Shown here: one piece after another, positions 38,386 to 47,945 of the stretch
Position numbering within the stretch: the first letter of the stretch is position 1
Layout of the letters: each line of letters opens with the position of its first letter
Assembly (NCBI RefSeq): GCF_003719825.1
Contig: NZ_RIBS01000004.1
Location: 186,001 to 250,000, forward strand
Direction: 5' to 3'
Length of the DNA: 64,000 nucleotides
From: Montanilutibacter psychrotolerans
Lineage (GTDB): Bacteria; Pseudomonadota; Gammaproteobacteria; Xanthomonadales; Xanthomonadaceae
Translations under genes and position numbers: made by a program
The notes under the pieces: model-generated
Told to the model about the DNA's origin: nothing
Databases searched by the model: none
Seen by the model: the letters and a program-made list of their open reading frames with translations, nothing else

Positions 38386-40239
38386 TCATCGGCTCGCGCG
38401 AAGCGCGAAACCCAGCAGCAGCGGATCGTGGTCCGAGCTGCGCCAGGGTCCGGGCGCGGGGTTGTCGCGGTAGCCGGCCGACTCGGGTTCGTCGGCGTTG
38501 GCGTGCCATTCCGCAGCGCCGCGCAGGCGTTGCGCGAACGCGGGGCTGAGCAGGGCGTGGTCCAGCCGGCCGAGCTCGCCCTTGTAGGCATAGCTGTACG
38601 GCGCAGGCACACCGTGCGCGACGAAGGCGTCGCGCCAGCCGGCGTCGGCCAGCGCGCGCACCGGCGATTCCTGCGCGTAGGCGTTGAGGTCGCCGACGAT
38701 CAGTGTGAGGTCGCTCCCGGTGCGGGTGGGATCGGTCTTCAGCCAGGCATCCAGCCGCCGTGCGGCATCGGTGCGCAGGGCATTCCAGCAACCGGCGCCG
38801 TCGCCCTGGTCGCGATCGTCACCGAGGGCTTCGCTGCAGCTCTTGGATTTGAAGTGGTTGGCGACCACCACGAACGCCGCGCCGTCATCGCGCCCGTCCG
38901 CGCGAACCGGCACGAACGCCTGCGCCAGTGGCACCCGGCTGCGATCGCCGAACGGTCCGCCCTCCAGCGTGGCGGGCGTGCCTTGCGGGCGCACGCGGTC
39001 GGTGCGGAAGATCAGTCCCACTCGGATGGTGTCGACGCCCGGACCGCGCGCGCCGTCGCGGCAGTCGTCCGCGCAGCCGCGCACGAACTGCCACCGGGCG
39101 CCGTCGCCGGCCCCCGCGCCGGTCGGCCGGGCGTTGAGCGCTTGCACCAGCTGGGCCAGGCTGGAATGCGCGTCATAACCGTCGTTTTCCAGCTCCATCA
39201 GCGCCACCACGTCGGCATCCAGCGCCCGCAGTGTCGCGACCTGGCGGGCCAGCTGGCGTCGGAGCTCGTCGACCGATCGCGCGCCGCGTTCGGTCGGGAA
39301 GCCGCCGCCGAGGCCATCGCCGTTGAACAGGTTCTCGAGGTTGAGCGCGGCGATGCGCACGTCACCGTCGACCCGTGGCGCAGCCGGCCGGGCGGCCGGC
39401 TGCAGCTGCGGCGTGCGGGTCAGTTGCAGGCGGTAGCGGCCATCGCGCTGGTCGAGCACGCCTTCCACCCGGTGCAGGGTGCTGCCCAGGCGCGCGGCAC
39501 CGATGCTGTCGGCGCCAATCCCGTCGTCGCCGTGGTCGTCGCCACTGCGGGGTCGGCGCGCACCGGCGAAGCCGTCGTCCAGCATCAGGCGGCGGGCGGA
39601 GTTGGCGACGGCGAGTTCGCGCGCTGCGGCACTGCCGGGCCGTTCGCGCTCATTGGGCTGCCAGAGGCGACCGTCGAAGGCGACCTGTACCTGGCCGTGC
39701 GCGGGCGCGGCGTGGTGATCGATCACGGTCAGCGGCGCGGCGATGCGCAGCAGCATGCCCTCGTGGCGTTCCCAGTCGCCGGCTGGCGCACTCACTGCCT
39801 GCGCCGCCAGGGGCGCGAGGTGCGGGGCATCGATCGCCTCGACGCGCAGCGGTTCGATTGCCGTCAGGCTGGCGCCGCGCCCGGCATCGCGTTCAACCAC
39901 GCGCCCGTGCACGCGAACTGCGCTGCCGATCGTCAGTCCCGGTGCGAGTGCGCCGGTCACGAACAGGCCGTCGGAGCTGGTCGGGTCGGCGTCGCCGCTG
40001 TCCTGCACGAACCAGCCGCCGAGGCCACGGCGGCCGCCCACGGTGCCGAAGTCCGCACTGATCCGGCCCTCGACAGTGACCAGTTGCCCGACCATCGGGC
40101 TCGTCGCGCCGGTGCCCTGCACGCGCCCGATGAGGGTGCTGCCACCGTTGGGTGGCGCCGCCGTCGCGCCGACGGGCAACACGGCCAACACGCAGGCAAC
40201 GGCAAGCGCCAACGGACGAAGCGGGATCGAAAGGGGCAT
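38386..40239 (-). CDS. ExeM/NucH-family extracellular endonuclease
   Basis: A 617-aa secreted nuclease. A signal peptide (MPLSIPLRPLALAVACVLAVLPVGATA) is followed by an OB-fold-like domain with GRVQGTGATSPMVGQLVTVEG. The endonuclease/exonuclease/phosphatase domain starts at VRIAALNLENLFNG. Its catalytic residues are in VVALMELENDG, VVVANHFKSKSC, LIVGDLNAYAQE and the final SSDHDPLLLGF. Relatives such as ExeM of Shewanella release eDNA from biofilms. There is no LPXTG or transmembrane tail. Confidence 0.93.
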   Translation of the reverse strand: MPLSIPLRPLALAVACVLAVLPVGATAAPPNGGSTLIGRVQGTGATSPMVGQLVTVEGRISADFGTVGGRRGLGGWFVQDSGDADPTSSDGLFVTGALAPGLTIGSAVRVHGRVVERDAGRGASLTAIEPLRVEAIDAPHLAPLAAQAVSAPAGDWERHEGMLLRIAAPLTVIDHHAAPAHGQVQVAFDGRLWQPNERERPGSAAARELAVANSARRLMLDDGFAGARRPRSGDDHGDDGIGADSIGAARLGSTLHRVEGVLDQRDGRYRLQLTRTPQLQPAARPAAPRVDGDVRIAALNLENLFNGDGLGGGFPTERGARSVDELRRQLARQVATLRALDADVVALMELENDGYDAHSSLAQLVQALNARPTGAGAGDGARWQFVRGCADDCRDGARGPGVDTIRVGLIFRTDRVRPQGTPATLEGGPFGDRSRVPLAQAFVPVRADGRDDGAAFVVVANHFKSKSCSEALGDDRDQGDGAGCWNALRTDAARRLDAWLKTDPTRTGSDLTLIVGDLNAYAQESPVRALADAGWRDAFVAHGVPAPYSYAYKGELGRLDHALLSPAFAQRLRGAAEWHANADEPESAGYRDNPAPGPWRSSDHDPLLLGFALRASR

Positions 40240-40346
40240 GTGGACGTCGTGGCCTGGCGAAACGTGGATGGTAGTGGCTGCCCGTGGACGAGCAATGCCA
40301 CGATTTCGCGCGACGCGGCAGGGAGGCCGCCGGGGCGCGCAAACGA

Positions 40347-40370
40347 AAACGCCGCCCGGAGGCGGCGTTT
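40347..40370 (-). terminator. terminator of the cytochrome c gene
   Basis: AAACGCCGCC and GGCGGCGTTT pair around a four-base loop, followed on the minus strand by TCGTTTGC. It is 20 bases past the cytochrome stop. Confidence 0.7.
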
Positions 40371-40391
40371 CGGGACGGCAGGGTCGGCGAC

Positions 40392-40907
40392 TTACTTGAG
40401 GTTGCCGAGCATCCAGTCGACCGTGGCGACGACCTGTTCGTCGGTCAGGGCCGGGTTGCCGCCCTTGGCCGGCATCACGCCGGCGCTGCCGGTGAAGCCT
40501 TCGATCGCATGCTTGTGCAGGGTTTCGGTGCCCTGGCCGATACGCGCGGCCCAGTGCGCCTTGTCCATGGTCGGCGCGCCGCCGGCGCCCGACTTGTGGC
40601 AGCCCGCGCAGAGGCTGTCGAAGATCACCGAGCCGTCGGTGGTGCCGCCATAGGCGACCTGCGATGCGGCAAGCAAGTCAGCCGCCGCCTTGGCAGAGGC
40701 CTGCGCCGCGGCACCGGTGGCGCCCGCATAGACCGCGCCAACCGGCGCGATACGGGCTTCGGTGCGACGTGCGACGGCCGGGTCCGGATCACGCGGGAGC
40801 TGGTGATTGATGTAGATCGCGGCCAGGATCAGGCCAAGTGTGACCAGCCCGAGGAAGCCGATCACCATCGAGAATTTCTTGAGGAATTCAAGGTCGTAGT
40901 TGCGCAC
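40392..40907 (-). CDS. membrane-anchored monohaem c-type cytochrome
   Basis: A 171-aa cytochrome of the c5 type. It starts at GTG 40907 (MRNYDLEFLKKF), with AGGTGG six bases upstream. One N-terminal helix (MVIGFLGLVTLGLILAAIYI) anchors the haem domain in the periplasm. The haem motif is CAGCH; the axial Met is probably in GVMPAKGGNP. It serves respiratory electron transfer. A well-formed terminator follows. Confidence 0.92.
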   Translation of the reverse strand: MRNYDLEFLKKFSMVIGFLGLVTLGLILAAIYINHQLPRDPDPAVARRTEARIAPVGAVYAGATGAAAQASAKAAADLLAASQVAYGGTTDGSVIFDSLCAGCHKSGAGGAPTMDKAHWAARIGQGTETLHKHAIEGFTGSAGVMPAKGGNPALTDEQVVATVDWMLGNLK

Positions 40908-41495
40908 GATCCACCTAGGTTGCAGGCGCCCCAAGGGGCGCAGCTTGGCTGCCAGAGTTACCCGCACGAAGGTGCGGCCGCCGGCCAGTATAAAGGCGAA
41001 GGCGCGTCGGGGCACGTCGGGCCTTCCGCCGGCGGCGCCGATGGCGGTCCGCGTCCGCCCGGGCGCTTGCCGCCGAGCGGCCTCAAACGCGCCGCCGACG
41101 GGCGATCGGTGGCTCAGGCGCCCCGGCCCCGACACCCGGCAAGGACGCTGGGGACGGTGAGATCGCGCAGCCCATGCGTGCCGCTCCAGCCGCAGTGGCC
41201 CCGATGGCGATGAGCCCCGCACTCGTGACGGGAGGCAACGCACATGGCCCGGCAGGATTCCGGGGTCACCGGACGAGCGCCGTCTGCCGCATCGAGGATG
41301 CCGCGTGGGTGATCTCAATAGGTACCGATCGGCTCGGTTGACTGAGGCCCGGTGCTGCCGGGTGTTCCCTGGAGTGCCCGCGGGTCGAGTGGGCATACTT
41401 GGGCAGGGGCGTCCTGGTTCAAACGGATGTCGGTGGGCCCATCCATTCCGGACACGCGCGCTGAGCATTTCGTGCTTGTTGTCAGGGCTGGTGAG
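40908..41495. other. intergenic region between the cytochrome gene and cassette DNA
   Basis: About 590 bases with no convincing gene. A short hairpin, GCGCCCC-AA-GGGGCGC, lies at 40926-40941 in the cytochrome promoter region. The plus-strand sequence from about 41290 onwards becomes less GC-rich before the degenerate attC at 41496. It probably marks the junction between chromosome and cassette DNA. Confidence 0.45.
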
Positions 41496-41567
41496 CCCCA
41501 AGAGTTCATTCAAGCCGAACGCCGTTCGCCAGTTGCCTGGTGTCGGCTCGGTTCAGGCGTAGGGACG
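41496..41567 (+). repeat. degenerate attC-like site, plus orientation
   Basis: The core TTCATTCAAGCCGAACGCC, a loop and GTCGGCTCGGTTCAGGCG match the 60-base attC of the aadA/Xanthomonas type. The R'' box is CCCCAAG, and the R' box is GTAGGGA, one base short of GTTAGGG. Confidence 0.65.
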
Positions 41568-41581
41568 CACAGGAGACCTTC

Positions 41582-41980
41582 TTGCAAGCCTTCAAGTTCT
41601 TTGCGCTTTCGTCGTTATCGGTAATCGCATTCGACGCGCTCGCATCGGTCGCGTCCGTGGCGCTTGGCTTTCCCTACTCGTACACCGCCTTTGGTTCTGC
41701 CGCGCTCTACATCGTGCTGGCGTTCTTCGCTGCTCGAATGTTCGGCTTCTGGGCTGCAATTGCGCTTGGCGTGGTGATGGGGATAACCGATGTAACGATT
41801 GGCTGGGCGGTCTCCTGGGCGATCGGCCCCGGCCGGTATGACGTGGGCACGCTCACGCCATCGGACTGGATCTTCACCGCGCTGTTCGCAGCCGTCCTGG
41901 GTGCAATTTACGGGCTGATTGGCGGCAGCGTCGGCACGTTCGCGCGGCGGCGGCGGCCTGCAGGAGAGCCGCAGCCATGA
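41582..41980 (+). CDS. cassette membrane protein, hypothetical
   Basis: A 132-aa protein with about four membrane helices (FALSSLSVIAFDALASVASVAL, TAFGSAALYIVLAFFAARMF, FWAAIALGVVMGITDVTIGW, and IFTALFAAVLGAIYGLIGG). It ends in a basic tail. The start is TTG at 41582, with AGGAG seven bases upstream; a GTG at 41540 would lie inside the attC-like site. Its stop overlaps the ATG of the Imm-5-like gene, so the two form one coupled unit. Not recognised beyond topology; GC content is below that of the flanks. Confidence 0.7.
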   Translation: MQAFKFFALSSLSVIAFDALASVASVALGFPYSYTAFGSAALYIVLAFFAARMFGFWAAIALGVVMGITDVTIGWAVSWAIGPGRYDVGTLTPSDWIFTALFAAVLGAIYGLIGGSVGTFARRRRPAGEPQP

Positions 41981-42543
41981 CCAACCAAATCTCAGGCGTT
42001 CGGGAGGTTGACCTTTCAGACAACGAGCGTCGGATTCTCGCTTCATGGTGTGCAGATTGTGCTGCACGGTCCCTTCATCTTTTCGAAGCCGCGAAGACGT
42101 CCGACCCCCGTCCCCGCCGCGCAATTGAGGCTATCAGGGCTTACGCTCAAGGCGCAAAGAGAAGCGGGGAGCTTCGCTCATCCGGCTGGAAAGCCCTCCG
42201 GGCTTCCAGGGAAGCTCCGACTCCCAGCGCAGAAGCGGCAGCAAAGGCGGCCAGCTATGCCGCCGCAACGGCCTATCTTCATGCGTTGGCAACTCCTCAT
42301 CAGATCAGGCACATTCTCGGACCCGCGGCACAAACAGCAATCTCCATCGAACTCTTCGCTGGATCAGATACCAGCGTGGGAGATAGTGAGATTGTTTGGG
42401 CCGCTGAACATGCACCGGCAGAAGTTCGCCAGGTCGTACAAAGATTCCCCAACCGGGCGCCCGGAAGCACCAGAGTTGCGGCACTCGAATTGCAACTTGA
42501 TGCTGCATTGCGGCGTCATGGCACATATCGCACGGGTGCCTAA
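41977..42543 (+). CDS. Imm-5-like putative immunity protein
   Basis: A 188-aa all-helical protein matching the Imm-5-like domain family annotated as putative immunity protein. Family segments are WCADCAARSLHLFEAAK, DPRPRRAIEAIRAYAQG, KAASYAAATAYLHALAT and IRHILGPAAQTAI. No experimental role is known to me; the name comes from comparative work on polymorphic toxins. It overlaps the upstream membrane gene by four bases. Its TAA lies inside GCCTAAC, an attC R''-like box, a typical cassette ending. Confidence 0.75.
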   Translation: MTNQISGVREVDLSDNERRILASWCADCAARSLHLFEAAKTSDPRPRRAIEAIRAYAQGAKRSGELRSSGWKALRASREAPTPSAEAAAKAASYAAATAYLHALATPHQIRHILGPAAQTAISIELFAGSDTSVGDSEIVWAAEHAPAEVRQVVQRFPNRAPGSTRVAALELQLDAALRRHGTYRTGA

Positions 42544-42560
42544 CCATTCCATGAGGAGCT
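42538..42560 (+). repeat. truncated attC (R'' half) after the Imm-5-like gene
   Basis: GTGCCTAACCATTCC matches the start of an attC (GCCTAACAATTC) and contains the gene's stop codon. No matching GTTAGGC-type R' box follows within the usual length, so the site looks broken. Confidence 0.45.
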
Positions 42561-42824
42561 TCCCGTGGACCCCGTGATCCCTTCCGGGAGATTCAGCGCA
42601 AAGGTATCAGCGGCACGGACCTGCTCGCCGACAAGGTCATGCTGACCGTAACGACGTCGCGGCCCGTTTCGTGGGGCCGTTTCTGGTGGAGACGTCGCTC
42701 ATGGCGCCGAACGGCATGCATGGATCAATCCACTCCAGACGGTACGTCGCTCTCCCTTGGGGGCGGCACGTGCGTTCCTCTGAGGTGATTGGCCTGGTCG
42801 TGGCCCGACCGCGTCGCGGCTGAT

Positions 42825-42885
42825 CGCCAACCATCCATTCAAGCCGACGCCGCTTCGTGGCTTGGTTTGATTCAGGCGTTTGGCG
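42825..42885 (+). repeat. attC site, plus orientation
   Basis: CGCCAAC opens and GTTTGGCG closes a 61-base site. The core TTCAAGCCGACGCCGC, TTCG turn and TTGGTTTGATTCAGGC form the usual attC hairpin. It lies between non-coding DNA and tRNA-Arg, about 80 bases from the tRNA 3' end. Confidence 0.75.
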
Positions 42886-42966
42886 AGGCGAAAGCGAACC
42901 GTGGGTTGGCGCGTTGGCGACCTCGCAAAGACGGAGGTCTGACGCCAACGGAACTGTCGCAGGGAT

Positions 42967-43043
42967 TGGCGCGCCTGGAGGGATTCGAACCCCCGACCAA
43001 TGGCTTCGGAAGCCACTACTCTATCCGGCTGAGCTACAGGCGC
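42967..43043 (-). tRNA. tRNA-Arg (CCG)
   Basis: A complete cloverleaf reads on the minus strand from GCGCCTGTAGCTCAGC to CCAGGCGC. The acceptor stem GCGCCTG/CAGGCGC, the T loop GGTTCGAATCC and the anticodon loop TTCCGAA (anticodon CCG) are present. The CCA end is encoded. Length is 77 bases. Confidence 0.95.
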
Positions 43044-43268
43044 GTTGTGGTGCACGGTGCTTTCGCCCCGGTGCCGCGGAGCGTTGCCGGGCGGTGGAGC
43101 CCGTGCGGCAGCGCCGAGGGTTCCGGCCAGGACTGGCATCCGGCCGACGCGGTGGACCGCGTGCGGGCAGGCATTCTAGCGGCAAATGCGGGCGTCCGGG
43201 TGGCCGTGGCCTGCGCGAGGTCGTGTTGCGCTGCTGCAAGCCCGCGGGCCCCTGCTAGGCTTTAGCGC

Positions 43269-44174
43269 ATGAGCTACGAACGATTCGAGGCCCCGGTGCT
43301 GTCCCCGGCACGCGTGCGTCTGGCGCTGTACTGGCAGCTGGTGCGCGGCGACCGACCGATCGGCTGGTTGCTGTTGCTATGGCCCACCTGGTGGGGCCTG
43401 TGGCTGGCCGCCGAGGGTGTGCCGCCGCTGTGGACCCTGATCGTGTTCAGTGCCGGCGTGTGGCTGACGCGTTCGGCCGGCTGCGTGATCAACGACTACG
43501 CCGACCGCTGGCTCGATCCGCACGTCGAACGCACCAAGCACCGACCGCTGGCGACCGGCGCGGTGCGCGGCCGCGAGGCGCTGGGGGTGTTCGCGGCGTT
43601 GATGCTGGTCGCCTTTGCGCTGGTGCTGACAACCAATCGGCTGACCGTCTACCTGAGTTTCGTCGGCGTTCTGCTGGCGGCCAGCTACCCCTACCTCAAG
43701 CGCTACACCTACCTTCCGCAGGTCTATCTGGGCCTGGCGTTCGGCTGGGGCATCCCGATGGCGTTCGCCGCGGTGACCGGCAAGGTGCCGCCGCTGGCCT
43801 GGCTGCTGTACGTGGCCAACATCCTGTGGGCGACCGCCTACGACACCTGGTACGCGATGGTCGACCGCGAGGACGACCTGCGCATGGGCAGCAAGTCGAC
43901 CGCGATCCTGTTCGGTGACCTCGACCTGGTGGCGCTGGGGCTGCTGTACGCGTTGACCTTCACGGCGCTGGCGCTGGTGGGCCGCAATGCCGGACTCGGC
44001 CTGTACTGGTGGGCCGGGCTGGGCGTGGCCGCCATGCTGGTGGTGCACCAGTTCGTGATCGCCCGCGATCGCGAGCGCGACACCTGCTTCCGCGCGTTCC
44101 TGCACAACCATTGGGTCGGACTGGCGGTGTTCGCCGGACTGGCGCTGGACTACGCCCTGCGCGGCGTCGGCTGA
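43269..44174 (+). CDS. ubiA: 4-hydroxybenzoate octaprenyltransferase
   Basis: Prenylates 4-hydroxybenzoate in ubiquinone biosynthesis at the inner membrane. The 301-aa protein has about nine helices. The first Asp-rich motif is [21 protein letters not shown] and the second [21 protein letters not shown]; both bind the magnesium pyrophosphate. No other ubiquinone gene is adjacent. ATG at 43269. Confidence 0.97.
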   Translation: MSYERFEAPVLSPARVRLALYWQLVRGDRPIGWLLLLWPTWWGLWLAAEGVPPLWTLIVFSAGVWLTRSAGCVINDYADRWLDPHVERTKHRPLATGAVRGREALGVFAALMLVAFALVLTTNRLTVYLSFVGVLLAASYPYLKRYTYLPQVYLGLAFGWGIPMAFAAVTGKVPPLAWLLYVANILWATAYDTWYAMVDREDDLRMGSKSTAILFGDLDLVALGLLYALTFTALALVGRNAGLGLYWWAGLGVAAMLVVHQFVIARDRERDTCFRAFLHNHWVGLAVFAGLALDYALRGVG

Positions 44175-44227
44175 CAGCGGTCGCGCCGATGACCGACACT
44201 CCGGGCTGGATTCCGCCGGAGCACGCC

Positions 44228-44758
44228 ATGCGCACGACCCTGTTGTTGCTGTTGCTGTTGCCGCTGCACGCCCTGGCCGGGTCGTCTGCGCCCGCGTCCG
44301 CCTCGCCGACCCGCGAACACCTCGCACCGTCCGGTTGGGAGGGCTCCTACCACGGCCTGCACTACACGCCGGTGCTGAAGATTGGCGATCGGGTGATCGT
44401 CTCGGGCATCCCGGCCATCGTCGGCACGACCGACGAGGAAAAGATCCGCTGGGCGTTCAACCAGCTCAAGGCGCACCTCGAACACGCGGGCGCGACGATG
44501 GCCGACGTGGTGGAACTGCACAGCTACCACGTGGCCAACGACCACGCGCAGTTCCGCGCGCGGGTCGAGCCGGTGCTGAAGGTCCACCGCGAGTTCTTCA
44601 CGGACCACTACCCGGCCTGGACCGCGGTTGGCACCACCGCGCTGTTTTCCGAAGGCGCGCCGATGGAGATCCGCGCCGAGGCGGTGATTGGATCGGGCGC
44701 CCGCCCACGCGCGCAGATCGCGGTGCCGGCACCCGCACCGGCACCGGCCGCGCCGTAG
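44228..44758 (+). CDS. periplasmic RidA-family protein
   Basis: A 176-aa RidA/YjgF-fold protein with a signal sequence (MRTTLLLLLLLPLHALAGSSA), so it is exported, which is unusual for a family best known from cytosolic enamine deaminases. The RidA core has VLKIGDRVIVSGIPAI, FNQLKAHLEHAGATMADVVEL and YPAWTAVGTTALFSEGAPMEIRAEAVI. GGAG lies six bases before the ATG at 44228. The conserved catalytic Arg of RidA is not evident, so it may be a non-catalytic member. Confidence 0.85.
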   Translation: MRTTLLLLLLLPLHALAGSSAPASASPTREHLAPSGWEGSYHGLHYTPVLKIGDRVIVSGIPAIVGTTDEEKIRWAFNQLKAHLEHAGATMADVVELHSYHVANDHAQFRARVEPVLKVHREFFTDHYPAWTAVGTTALFSEGAPMEIRAEAVIGSGARPRAQIAVPAPAPAPAAP

Positions 44759-44772
44759 CCCACGTCGGGCCG

Positions 44773-45543
44773 TCACGGCACGCGTGCGCAGGCCCAGGCA
44801 TCGACCCGGGCCGCGCCGGCGCGCAGCAGCACCCGCGCCGCCGCATGCAGGGTGGCGCCGGTGGTCATGACGTCGTCGAACAGCACCACGTGCGCCGGCA
44901 TCGTGGCTCCGGGCACCGCCGCGAATGCCCCGCGCAGGTTGCGTCGACGCTGCGCGGCATCCAGCCGCGACTGCGGCGCGGTCTCCCGCACGCGCCGTAG
45001 CAGGTCCTCGCGCAACGGCAGGCCGAGCGCGCTTGCCAGCGGCCGTGCCAGTTCCAGCGACTGGTCGTAGCCCCGCTCGCGCAATCGCCGCCAGTGCAGC
45101 GGCACGGCAACCAGCGCGTCCGGTCGCGTGTCGTGCCGCCATTCGCGCGCCATCAGCTGGGCCAGCAGGCGCGTCGTGGCGAGATCCCCATGGAACTTGG
45201 CGCGCGGCAGCAGGCGGTCCAGCGGCCGGGCGTAGACGAACGCGGTCCGCGCACGGCCCTGGGGCGGCGGCGATCGCAGGCAGGCGCCGCAGGCATCGGC
45301 GGGGTGCGCCAGCGGCAGGGCGCAGCGGCCGCAGGCGCTGCGGTTCCAGGGAAGGCCCGCGGCGCAGTCGGGGCACAGGTCGAGCCCGGCGTGGCCGCGC
45401 TCGTGGCACAGCAGGCAGCGGGGCGGCCACACGCGCCGGGCCAGCCAGGCCCAAGGCCGGTGCCAGTGTCGTGCCCAGGCGCCGGTGGGTCCGCCGGGGC
45501 TGTCAACCGGTCTGGCGGGCGATCGGTTGACAGGTGTCGGCAT
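44773..45543 (-). CDS. comF: ComF-family phosphoribosyltransferase-like protein
   Basis: A 256-aa protein with N-terminal zinc-ribbon cysteines ([22 protein letters not shown]). A PRTase-fold core follows ([51 protein letters not shown]). ComF supports DNA uptake during natural competence. The start is doubtful. The ATG at 45543 makes the first 18 codons overlap the bioB operator; a GTG at 45432 (VWPPRCLLC) would avoid this. It is divergent from bioB. Confidence 0.9.
   Translation of the reverse strand: MPTPVNRSPARPVDSPGGPTGAWARHWHRPWAWLARRVWPPRCLLCHERGHAGLDLCPDCAAGLPWNRSACGRCALPLAHPADACGACLRSPPPQGRARTAFVYARPLDRLLPRAKFHGDLATTRLLAQLMAREWRHDTRPDALVAVPLHWRRLRERGYDQSLELARPLASALGLPLREDLLRRVRETAPQSRLDAAQRRRNLRGAFAAVPGATMPAHVVLFDDVMTTGATLHAAARVLLRAGAARVDAWACARVP
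45500..45533. promoter_or_regulatory. BirA-type biotin operator upstream of bioB
   Basis: CTGTCAACC (45500-45508) and GGTTGACAG (45525-45533) are perfect inverted repeats separated by 16 bases. This is the spacing of the E. coli bio operator (TTGTAAACC-N16-GGTTTACAA). The right arm contains TTGACA (45527-45532), with a possible -10 CAGACT at 45550-45555, so BirA binding would block bioB transcription. Confidence 0.75.
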
Positions 45544-45592
45544 GCTTTCCAGACTGACCGGCCTGTCCCGCCGTGTCTCTCGGAAGATCGCC

Positions 45593-46723
45593 ATGTCCGC
45601 TGTCAGTGAAACCTCCGCCGTTCCGGCATCCAGTCCGCCTGCCGATGTCGCAGGGGCCCCGCTCCGCCACGACTGGAGCCGCGCCGAGGTCCGCGCGCTG
45701 TTCGATCTGCCGTTCCCCGAGCTGCTGCACCGCGCCGGCGTGAGCCATCGCGCCCACTTCGACCCGTGCGAAGTCCAGGTGAGCACCCTGCTGTCGGTCA
45801 AGACCGGCGGCTGTCCCGAGGATTGCGGCTACTGCCCGCAGGCCGCCCGGTACCACACCGGTGTCGACGCCACCAAGCTGATGAGCACCGAAGCGGTGGT
45901 CGAGAAGGCCAGGCAGGCCAAGGCCGCCGGTGCCTCGCGCTTCTGCATGGGCGCGGCCTGGCGCTCGCCCAAGGACCGCGATGTGCCGAAGGTCGCGGCA
46001 ATGATCGCCGAGGTGAAGGCGCTCGGCCTGGAGACCTGCGCGACGCTGGGAATGCTGTCGGGCGACCAGGCACGCGCCCTGCGCGATGCCGGCCTGGACT
46101 ACTACAACCACAACCTCGACACCGCTCCCGAGTTCTACAACGAGATCATCCACACCCGCGAGTTCCAGGACCGCCTGGACACCCTCGGCCACGTGCGCGA
46201 CGCCGGCATGAAGACTTGCTGCGGCGGCATCGTGGGCATGGGCGAGACGCGCGAGCAGCGCGCCGGACTGCTGCAGACGCTCGCCAACCTGCCCGCGCAC
46301 CCGGACTCGGTGCCGATCAACAAGCTGGTGCAGGTGCCGGGCACCCCACTGGCCGGAACGGCCGAGCTGGATCCGTTCGAGTTCGTCCGCACCATCGCCG
46401 TCGCGCGCCTGCTGATGCCCCGTTCGATGGTGCGCCTGTCGGCCGGGCGCGAGGCGATGAGCGACGAGCTGCAGGCGCTGTGCTTCCTGGCCGGCGCCAA
46501 TTCCATCTTCTACGGCGAGAAACTGCTGACGACCGGCAACCCGGACACCGAGCGCGATATGGCATTGTTCGGCAGACTGGGCCTGCGACCGATGCAGGTC
46601 GTCGAATCACCGCACGCAACCGGGGGGAACACCGTGCACGCCGACATCCTTGAAACCACTCCGCACGCCGACACCTGCGCCATCACCGGCCCGGACGCCG
46701 CCCGCAACACCTGCGTGGCCTGA
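45593..46723 (+). CDS. bioB: biotin synthase
   Basis: A radical-SAM enzyme of 376 aa that inserts sulfur into dethiobiotin. The 4Fe-4S motif is [10 protein letters not shown] (CxxxCxxC). Further family signatures are [38 protein letters not shown] and the [11 protein letters not shown] end. The start at 45593 ([10 protein letters not shown]) follows GGAAG. The BirA-like operator lies 60 bases upstream. First gene of the bioB-bioF-bioH-bioC run. Confidence 0.98.
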   Translation: MSAVSETSAVPASSPPADVAGAPLRHDWSRAEVRALFDLPFPELLHRAGVSHRAHFDPCEVQVSTLLSVKTGGCPEDCGYCPQAARYHTGVDATKLMSTEAVVEKARQAKAAGASRFCMGAAWRSPKDRDVPKVAAMIAEVKALGLETCATLGMLSGDQARALRDAGLDYYNHNLDTAPEFYNEIIHTREFQDRLDTLGHVRDAGMKTCCGGIVGMGETREQRAGLLQTLANLPAHPDSVPINKLVQVPGTPLAGTAELDPFEFVRTIAVARLLMPRSMVRLSAGREAMSDELQALCFLAGANSIFYGEKLLTTGNPDTERDMALFGRLGLRPMQVVESPHATGGNTVHADILETTPHADTCAITGPDAARNTCVA

Positions 46724-46727
46724 GCCC

Positions 46728-47936
46728 GTGGCGCGCCCGTCATGGCATGAGCGCATCGAGTCGGCCCGGACCCAGCGCGAGGCCGACAACCGCCGTCGCG
46801 TGCGGCGCAGCGTCAGCCAGCGCGATGGTGCGCGCTGCGAGGTCGACGGCCGCAAGCTGCTGAACTTCTGCGGCAACGACTACCTGGGTCTGGCACAGCA
46901 CTTCGCAGTGGTCGGCGCGCTCCAGGACGCGGCCTCGCGCGATGGCGCCGGCGGGATCGGCTCGCACCTGGTGTGCGGCCACCACGCGTTCCACGACGCG
47001 CTCGAGAAAGAGCTCGCCGACTGGCTCGGCACGCCGCGCGCACTGCTGTTCGGCAGCGGCTACCTGGCCAACCTGGCCGTGGTGCAGTCGCTGCTGGGCG
47101 ATGGCGACATCTGCGTGCAGGACCGCCTCAACCACGCCAGCCTCATCGATGCCGCGCGCCTGGCCGGCTGCCACCTTCGCCGGTATCCGCACGCCGATCC
47201 CGAGGGTGCGATCCGGCAACTGCGCTCGGTGCCCGACAGCATCGCCATGCTCGCCACCGACGGTGTCTTCAGCATGGACGGCGACATCGCTCCGTTGAAG
47301 GACCTGGCACTGGTCACCCGCGTGCAGAACGCGTTGTTGTATGTCGACGATGCTCACGGCGTCGGCGTGCTGGGACCCGACGGCCGCGGCAGCGTCGCTG
47401 CCGCCGGACTGGGCGTCGAACAGGTGCCGCTGCAGCTGGCCACGCTGGGCAAGGCGCTCGGCGGCTACGGCGCGGTGGTGGCCGGCAACGAAGCGCTGAT
47501 CGAACACCTTTCCGAAACCGCGCGCCCGTACATCTACACCACCGCGTTGCCGCCGGCGCAGGCGGCCGCCTCGCTGGCCGCGGTCAAGCTGGCACGCAAG
47601 GAGCACTGGCGTCGCGAGAAGCTCAACGAGCAGATCGCGCGCTTCCGCGATGGCGCCACCCGCCAGGGCCTGGTGCTGATGCCCTCGGACACGGCGATCC
47701 AGCCGCTGATCTGTGGCGATGACCTGCGCGCGCTGTCGATGTCCAGGTCGCTGGAAGCGGCGGGTTTCTGGGTGGCCGCGATCCGTCCGCCGACCGTTCC
47801 CGAAGGCCGCGCGCGGCTGCGCATCACGCTGTCGGCGCTGCACACCTCGTCCGAAGTCGACGGACTGGTGGCGGCGCTGGCCAAGGCACGCGACCGCGCC
47901 GAGGCCGAGGCGCGGATCGCATTGCTGTCCGGTTGA
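46728..47936 (+). CDS. bioF: 8-amino-7-oxononanoate synthase
   Basis: A PLP enzyme of 402 aa that condenses pimeloyl-ACP with alanine. It starts with GTG at 46728, five bases after the bioB stop, so it is co-transcribed. PLP Lys is in [25 protein letters not shown] holds the cofactor-ring Asp and His. N-terminal signature [11 protein letters not shown]. Confidence 0.97.
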   Translation: MARPSWHERIESARTQREADNRRRVRRSVSQRDGARCEVDGRKLLNFCGNDYLGLAQHFAVVGALQDAASRDGAGGIGSHLVCGHHAFHDALEKELADWLGTPRALLFGSGYLANLAVVQSLLGDGDICVQDRLNHASLIDAARLAGCHLRRYPHADPEGAIRQLRSVPDSIAMLATDGVFSMDGDIAPLKDLALVTRVQNALLYVDDAHGVGVLGPDGRGSVAAAGLGVEQVPLQLATLGKALGGYGAVVAGNEALIEHLSETARPYIYTTALPPAQAAASLAAVKLARKEHWRREKLNEQIARFRDGATRQGLVLMPSDTAIQPLICGDDLRALSMSRSLEAAGFWVAAIRPPTVPEGRARLRITLSALHTSSEVDGLVAALAKARDRAEAEARIALLSG

Positions 47937-47945
47937 GGTTGCAGG

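Noticed and set aside
42967-43043. tRNA-Arg as the attachment site of an integrase-type genomic island
   Set aside because: No integrase gene and no direct repeat of the tRNA 3' end was seen on the cassette side. The neighbouring DNA is explained by attC cassettes.
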